A DNA stretch of 64,000 bases from Pollutiaquabacter aromativorans (GTDB lineage Bacteria; Bacteroidota; Bacteroidia; AKYH767-A; 2013-40CM-41-45): positions 1,488,001 to 1,552,000 of the forward strand of contig CP185379.1 of NCBI GenBank assembly GCA_049177215.1, read 5' to 3'. Under the pieces are notes generated by a model. It was not told where the DNA came from. It worked only from the letters and a program-made list of their open reading frames with translations, and ran no database searches. Positions 60,947 to 64,000 of this stretch are shown here, in pieces; within the stretch, counting starts at the first letter, position 1; each line of letters starts with the position of its first letter. The position numbers and the translations under genes are program-made.

Positions 60947-62011
60947 TTATCTTATACCAAGCAGAAATTCTACCGTGTCAACGCCATCGGCGTAGTCCCA
61001 GAGGGATGGGAACTGGGTAGTGCCGAAGCGGACAAAGGATAAGGTGTCAGGATTTCCGGCTTTCAAGGCCTCTTCCGTATTCTTCGAGCAGACAAGGCAT
61101 TGCAATTTTTCGGCTTGCTCATGAAGGTGGGAGGCCAGGGTCGGAAGCGATGTGTACCGTTCAACATGCAGTACGCCGATCGGAGAAGCGATGGCGGCGT
61201 CTTCCCTGAGCAATAAGAAGTTGTTTGAAAGGAAAGGCAAGCTTTTCATGAGGAACACCGTGTTGTTGTAGTCCACGTTGTTCATGTACTTGTTATGGCT
61301 CATGACATCGGCATAGCCAACCTGAGCCGAAAAGAAATCATCGAATTGATAGTCAGCCGGCACGTAGAGTTTTGATACGTTCCGGCAACCCAGGCCGAAA
61401 AAACGAAAGATATCGTTTCCCAGCGCCGTCAGGTCCGCTGCGGTCTCCTGTCCGGTCAGAACTGCTACACCGTTCCGGTTCTTGCGAATGATGTGCGGGT
61501 ATTTTCCAAAGTAATGCTCGAAGTAACGCGCGGAGTTGTCACTACCGGTGGCAATGACAGCGTCCATACCCTGGAGCCTTTCGACAAATTGAATGCGGGA
61601 TCGCAAAGCAGGGTCCGCCTCGATCAACTTCTCGGCCATCCAGGGTAAAAGGAATGAATCATCGGAAGCATTCTTTCCGATATAGGAATGACCGGTGATC
61701 AAGACCGTCAGAAGGTCGTGCAATCCTACCAGCGGGATATTGCCCGCATTGATGACACCAATCACTTTGGAGGACCGCGATTGTCGTAAAGCCGGGTAAG
61801 CGTTCAACCACTTCTGAATGGCATCGGGTTGCAGACATTGTCCCCAGGCCTGAAAAGCCGCAACCACCTGTTCCCGGCTGAACCAGGGATTCCTGACAGC
61901 AACCGCTCGCAGCCGGGTTTCGATCTCCTCTCCCAACTTTGGCCTATCCCCCGGATTTCCAGCCGTTTGGCGAAACCAGGCGCCTAAATGTTCGATGGCT
62001 TGGAGGGGCAT
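60947..62011 (-). CDS. LuxC-type acyl-CoA reductase
   Basis: 354 aa from the ATG at 62011 (an upstream TTG start at 62029 is less likely). VIGVINAGNIPLVGLHDLLTVLITGHSYIGKNASDDSFLLPWM is the nucleotide-binding region of the family and FGLGCRNVSKLYVP carries the catalytic Cys. It reduces acyl-CoA to the aldehyde. It is divergent from a dicluster ferredoxin gene 92 nt away; this pairing recurs in Bacteroidetes and suggests the ferredoxin is an electron donor or partner. Confidence 0.9.
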   Translation of the reverse strand: MPLQAIEHLGAWFRQTAGNPGDRPKLGEEIETRLRAVAVRNPWFSREQVVAAFQAWGQCLQPDAIQKWLNAYPALRQSRSSKVIGVINAGNIPLVGLHDLLTVLITGHSYIGKNASDDSFLLPWMAEKLIEADPALRSRIQFVERLQGMDAVIATGSDNSARYFEHYFGKYPHIIRKNRNGVAVLTGQETAADLTALGNDIFRFFGLGCRNVSKLYVPADYQFDDFFSAQVGYADVMSHNKYMNNVDYNNTVFLMKSLPFLSNNFLLLREDAAIASPIGVLHVERYTSLPTLASHLHEQAEKLQCLVCSKNTEEALKAGNPDTLSFVRFGTTQFPSLWDYADGVDTVEFLLGIR

Positions 62012-62032
62012 AGTGTCTGATTTTTGCAAAAT

Positions 62033-62062
62033 TTTGAAGGGAAGAAATTCTGTTTAATTTTG
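62033..62062 (+). promoter_or_regulatory. Bacteroidetes-type promoter for the ferredoxin gene
   Basis: TTTG at 62033-62036 and TAATTTTG at 62055-62062, 18 nt apart. It lies in the 92-nt divergent intergenic space and gives a leader of about 35 nt. Confidence 0.65.
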
Positions 62063-62103
62063 TTCCCCGTTACGAAACCCCAAAAGTAGAAAGGAAACAC
62101 CGT

Positions 62104-62454
62104 ATGGCCATCAAGATTACCGAAGAGTGCATCAACTGCGGCGCCTGCGAACCCGAATGTCCGAACAACGCCATTTACGAAGGCGGAGCTGAGTGGCGCT
62201 TCTCCGACGGCACCTCGCTGAAGGGTATGGTGAAACGCATGGACGGTTCCGAGATCGATGCGAACGCCGCCCAATCTCCGGTTGCCACGGATATTTACTA
62301 CATCGTTACGGATAAGTGCACGGAGTGTGTCGGCTTCCATGACGAGCCGCAGTGCGCTTCGGTTTGTCCCGTCGACTGTTGTGTTGATGATCCGGACTTC
62401 CGCGAATCGAAAGATGAACTTTCAGCCAAGAAGGATCGCATGCACGCTGCATGA
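62104..62454 (+). CDS. 4Fe-4S dicluster ferredoxin
   Basis: 116 aa. The first cluster is CINCGACEPECPNNAIY; the second is CTECVGFHDEPQCASVCPVDCCV, with the long insertion between the second and third Cys typical of Alvin-type ferredoxins. It carries electrons at low potential. It is divergent from the acyl-CoA reductase gene and followed by a terminator. Confidence 0.95.
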   Translation: MAIKITEECINCGACEPECPNNAIYEGGAEWRFSDGTSLKGMVKRMDGSEIDANAAQSPVATDIYYIVTDKCTECVGFHDEPQCASVCPVDCCVDDPDFRESKDELSAKKDRMHAA

Positions 62455-62478
62455 TCCGACTGTTGATCGAATAAAAGT

Positions 62479-62515
62479 AACCGCGGTGCGTTCTCGTACC
62501 GCGGTTCTTATTTTT
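62479..62515 (+). terminator. Intrinsic terminator after the ferredoxin gene
   Basis: AACCGCGGT (62479-62487) pairs with ACCGCGGTT (62498-62506), extended inward with one wobble pair, followed by CTTATTTTT. Confidence 0.85.
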
Positions 62516-62520
62516 ACTCC

Positions 62521-63375
62521 ATGTCTCTGGGACGAATCTCTTTCCTCCTTTGCTGCTGGTTGGTTGGACAACAAGCAGTCAAGGGACAAACCGCCCGACC
62601 CTTTCCCCTATCGGCCGACTCCGTAAATAGCCTTGTCAAGTCCCTTCAACGCGGACCGGATGACAGCACCCGGGCTGCGGCGAATATGATCTTTCGTCAG
62701 CATTTACAGGAGTACTTAAAGGATTCTCTCAGCTTTTCAGTTCCGCCCTATCAGGGTGCATCCAACCTGGGACTTGTGGAGTCGGAAGACAAGCGCTTTC
62801 GTCTGTATTCATGGGTAGCTCCGTCGTATGCCGGTGACGTTTACCATTTCCATGGCTTCCTTCAGGTTCGTGATCCGAAGTCGGGATCGGTCTCCCTGTT
62901 TGAACTGTCCGACTCCACTACGGTGATCCTTAAACCCGAGTCAGAGAAACTGAGAGTCAATCGCTGGCTGGGCTGCGTTTACTATCAGCTCGTAACGGTG
63001 AAGAAAGGCTCGCGAACTTTCTATACCCTGTTGGGCTGGAAAGGGAAATCGGAACGGCAAACACAAAAAGTGATCGAAGTACTTTACTTTGAAAAGAACG
63101 AACCGCGTTTCGGCTACCCGCTTTTTCGTAACGAAAAAGTTTACAGCAGTCGGCGGGTATTCACCTTCAACTCCATGGCCAGCATGGCGCTTCGCTATGA
63201 ACCTGGGAAACGGATGATACTGTTTGATCATTTGTCAGGCGGCATCGATGATCCCATGTCGGGACCCGACGGGCGATACGACGGCTACCGATTCAAACGC
63301 GGACGATGGAACCTCATGAAAAACGTAGATATACGAGGCGACCAGAAAGGCGGGCGGAAGGGTGTTGAGCGGTAG
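62521..63375 (+). CDS. Secreted protein of unknown function
   Basis: 284 aa with a signal peptide (ISFLLCCWLVGQQAVKGQ). Beta-rich body: KRFRLYSWVAPSYAGDVYHFHGFLQVRD, WLGCVYYQLVTVKKGSRTFYTLLGWKGK, RMILFDHLSGGIDDPMSGPDGRYDGYRFKRGRWNLMKNVD. This pattern is familiar from uncharacterised Bacteroidetes secreted proteins. A heptamer array begins inside its stop codon. Confidence 0.82.
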   Translation: MSLGRISFLLCCWLVGQQAVKGQTARPFPLSADSVNSLVKSLQRGPDDSTRAAANMIFRQHLQEYLKDSLSFSVPPYQGASNLGLVESEDKRFRLYSWVAPSYAGDVYHFHGFLQVRDPKSGSVSLFELSDSTTVILKPESEKLRVNRWLGCVYYQLVTVKKGSRTFYTLLGWKGKSERQTQKVIEVLYFEKNEPRFGYPLFRNEKVYSSRRVFTFNSMASMALRYEPGKRMILFDHLSGGIDDPMSGPDGRYDGYRFKRGRWNLMKNVDIRGDQKGGRKGVER

Positions 63376-63436
63376 AGATTGGAGATTAGTAATTAGTAAT
63401 TAGTAATTAGTAATTGGTAATTAGTAATTAGTGACT
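63374..63436. repeat. Heptamer tandem array, 9 units (AGTAATT type)
   Basis: Phased units AGAGATT, GGAGATT, AGTAATT (four), GGTAATT, AGTAATT, AGTGACT. It begins at the last bases of the preceding stop codon. AGTAATT is the reverse complement of AATTACT in the array at 6527. Confidence 0.95.
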
Positions 63437-63481
63437 TGTGATGGGGTTTTTAGTCAAAAACGGACAAGAAGATAAAATTTC

Positions 63482-63537
63482 ACTCATTACTGTTTACTAT
63501 TCACTATTCACTGTTCACTGTTCACTCTTCACCGTTT
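63482..63537. repeat. Heptamer tandem array, 8 units (ACTRTTC type)
   Basis: Units ACTCATT, ACTGTTT, ACTATTC (two), ACTGTTC (two), ACTCTTC, ACCGTTT. Up to phase they are reverse complements of AGTGAAY/GAATAGT units at 6384. With the array at 63374 it makes the mirror image of the 6.4-kb locus. Confidence 0.95.
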
Positions 63538-63584
63538 GCCAATCGCATTTGAACAGTTACGCCGAATCTTCCCTCCAAAACACG

Positions 63585-63592
63585 TAAATTTG
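63585..63592 (+). promoter_or_regulatory. Candidate -7 box (TAAATTTG) for the aminotransferase gene
   Basis: Exact TAnnTTTG match, 31 nt before the ATG at 63624. Confidence 0.5.
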
Positions 63593-63623
63593 CGACCCTC
63601 GACCGAGCCGGTCCAGCTTAAAA

Positions 63624-64000
63624 ATGGAAATCAAAAAACTCTTCATACCGGGCCCTACCTACGTTCATCCTGACGTCCTGGCCAAGATGGCCACACCGCC
63701 TATCGGGCACCGCACGGCGGAGGCCAGTGCATTGCAGCGCGGCATCAGCGAAAAGTTGCAGCAGTTGATGTACACCACCAACAAGATCGTATTGAGTACT
63801 TCTTCCGGTACCGGTTTGATGGAAGGGGCCATTCGAAGTTTGACGCAAAAGAAAGCGATCGTATTCTCGGTTGGGGCGTTCGGCAAGCGTTGGTGGGAAC
63901 TTGCTCGTCTCAACGGCATCGAAGCCGACCTGCACGAGGAAGAACCCGGACATCCGACTATGCCGGAGACCGTTGAACATTACCTCAAAACCGGCCAGTA
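63624..64000 (+). CDS. Class V aminotransferase, N-terminal part (3' truncated by window edge)
   Basis: At least 125 aa. KLFIPGPTYVHPDVLAKMATPPIGHRTAEASALQRGISEKLQQLMYTTNKIVLSTSSGTGLMEGAIRSL matches the start of the serine-glyoxylate/alanine-glyoxylate aminotransferase group (PLP class V), including the SSGTGLMEGA cofactor loop. The PLP Lys lies beyond the window. The exact substrate, such as serine or phosphoserine, cannot be decided. Confidence 0.88.
   Translation, partial: MEIKKLFIPGPTYVHPDVLAKMATPPIGHRTAEASALQRGISEKLQQLMYTTNKIVLSTSSGTGLMEGAIRSLTQKKAIVFSVGAFGKRWWELARLNGIEADLHEEEPGHPTMPETVEHYLKTGQ

Noticed and set aside
1..64000. tRNA, rRNA, tmRNA or riboswitches
   Set aside because: Scanning intergenic regions by eye showed no cloverleaf with a GTTCRANTC arm and no familiar riboswitch core; a covariance-model search could still find weak ones.

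Overview
This window comes from a Bacteroidota (Bacteroidetes) chromosome. The evidence is a SusC/SusD pair, five secreted proteins with type IX secretion (T9SS)-style C-terminal domains, Bacteroidetes-only families (DUF4294, DUF5683, DUF5916, PUR/DUF3276, BatA N-terminal domain), a lipoprotein FKBP/NrnA cluster like the gliding-motility GldI region, start codons without obvious Shine-Dalgarno sequences, and promoter boxes of the TAnnTTTG type. The bulk sequence looks moderately GC-rich; a 4.8-kb stretch (about 25.1-29.9 kb) and a 1-kb stretch (about 59.9-60.95 kb) are clearly AT-rich. The sequence does not fix the genus. No rRNA, tRNA, phage, transposase or CRISPR locus was recognised.

Layout. 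0-2.3 kb: SusC C-terminus plus SusD-like lipoprotein, closed by a strong terminator. 2.3-6.4 kb: Pcm, then a translationally coupled set (Gfo/Idh/MocA oxidoreductase, lipoprotein, polyprenyl-phosphate sugar transferase) that looks like surface-glycan synthesis. 6.4-14 kb: central metabolism (3-hydroxybutyryl-CoA dehydrogenase, AccC, fatty-acid hydroxylase, SpeB, SucC, DinB). 14-22.7 kb: envelope and secreted proteins (DUF5916 barrel, LolD-like ATPase, kelch and GEVED T9SS cargo, and a recent tandem duplication of a secreted protein). 22.7-25 kb: selD and mnmH, the tRNA 2-selenouridine pathway. 25-29.9 kb: AT-rich island with two distantly related helical-repeat proteins, an HTH regulator and a secreted beta-rich protein. 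30-41 kb: response regulator, BatA-like protein, a dihydroorotase homologue with altered metal ligands, LMW phosphatase, tetrapyrrole-methylase family enzyme, FKBP/FKBP/NrnA operon, and a frameshifted subtilisin. 41-48.5 kb: aminotransferase, two-component pair, dioxygenase, SDR, Nth, ECF sigma factor. 48.7-59.9 kb: UvrA, PUR protein, DUF898, M48 protease, DoxX-like protein, UPF0173, then the parA-parB-DUF5683-dapB-lepB block. 60-64 kb: an AT-rich lipoprotein, a divergent LuxC-type acyl-CoA reductase/ferredoxin pair, and a class V aminotransferase running off the edge.

The most unusual feature is a set of intergenic tandem arrays with a 7-bp period at five loci (6.4, 7.5, 16.7, 23.7 and 63.4 kb). 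The heptamer differs between loci but the period is nearly always seven. Every locus lies just 3' of a stop codon. At two loci a 26-bp imperfect palindrome is embedded in the array (four copies in all). At 7.5 kb two arrays face each other in inverted orientation, one behind each of two convergent genes. I know of no described function for these in Bacteroidetes. Second in interest is the 1,105-bp tandem duplication at 20.6-22.8 kb. It carries a fossil of the 3' end of selD, and its two proteins are nearly identical at both ends but strongly diverged, without gaps, in the middle. Third is the AT-rich island, whose last gene overlaps the mnmH start by one base.
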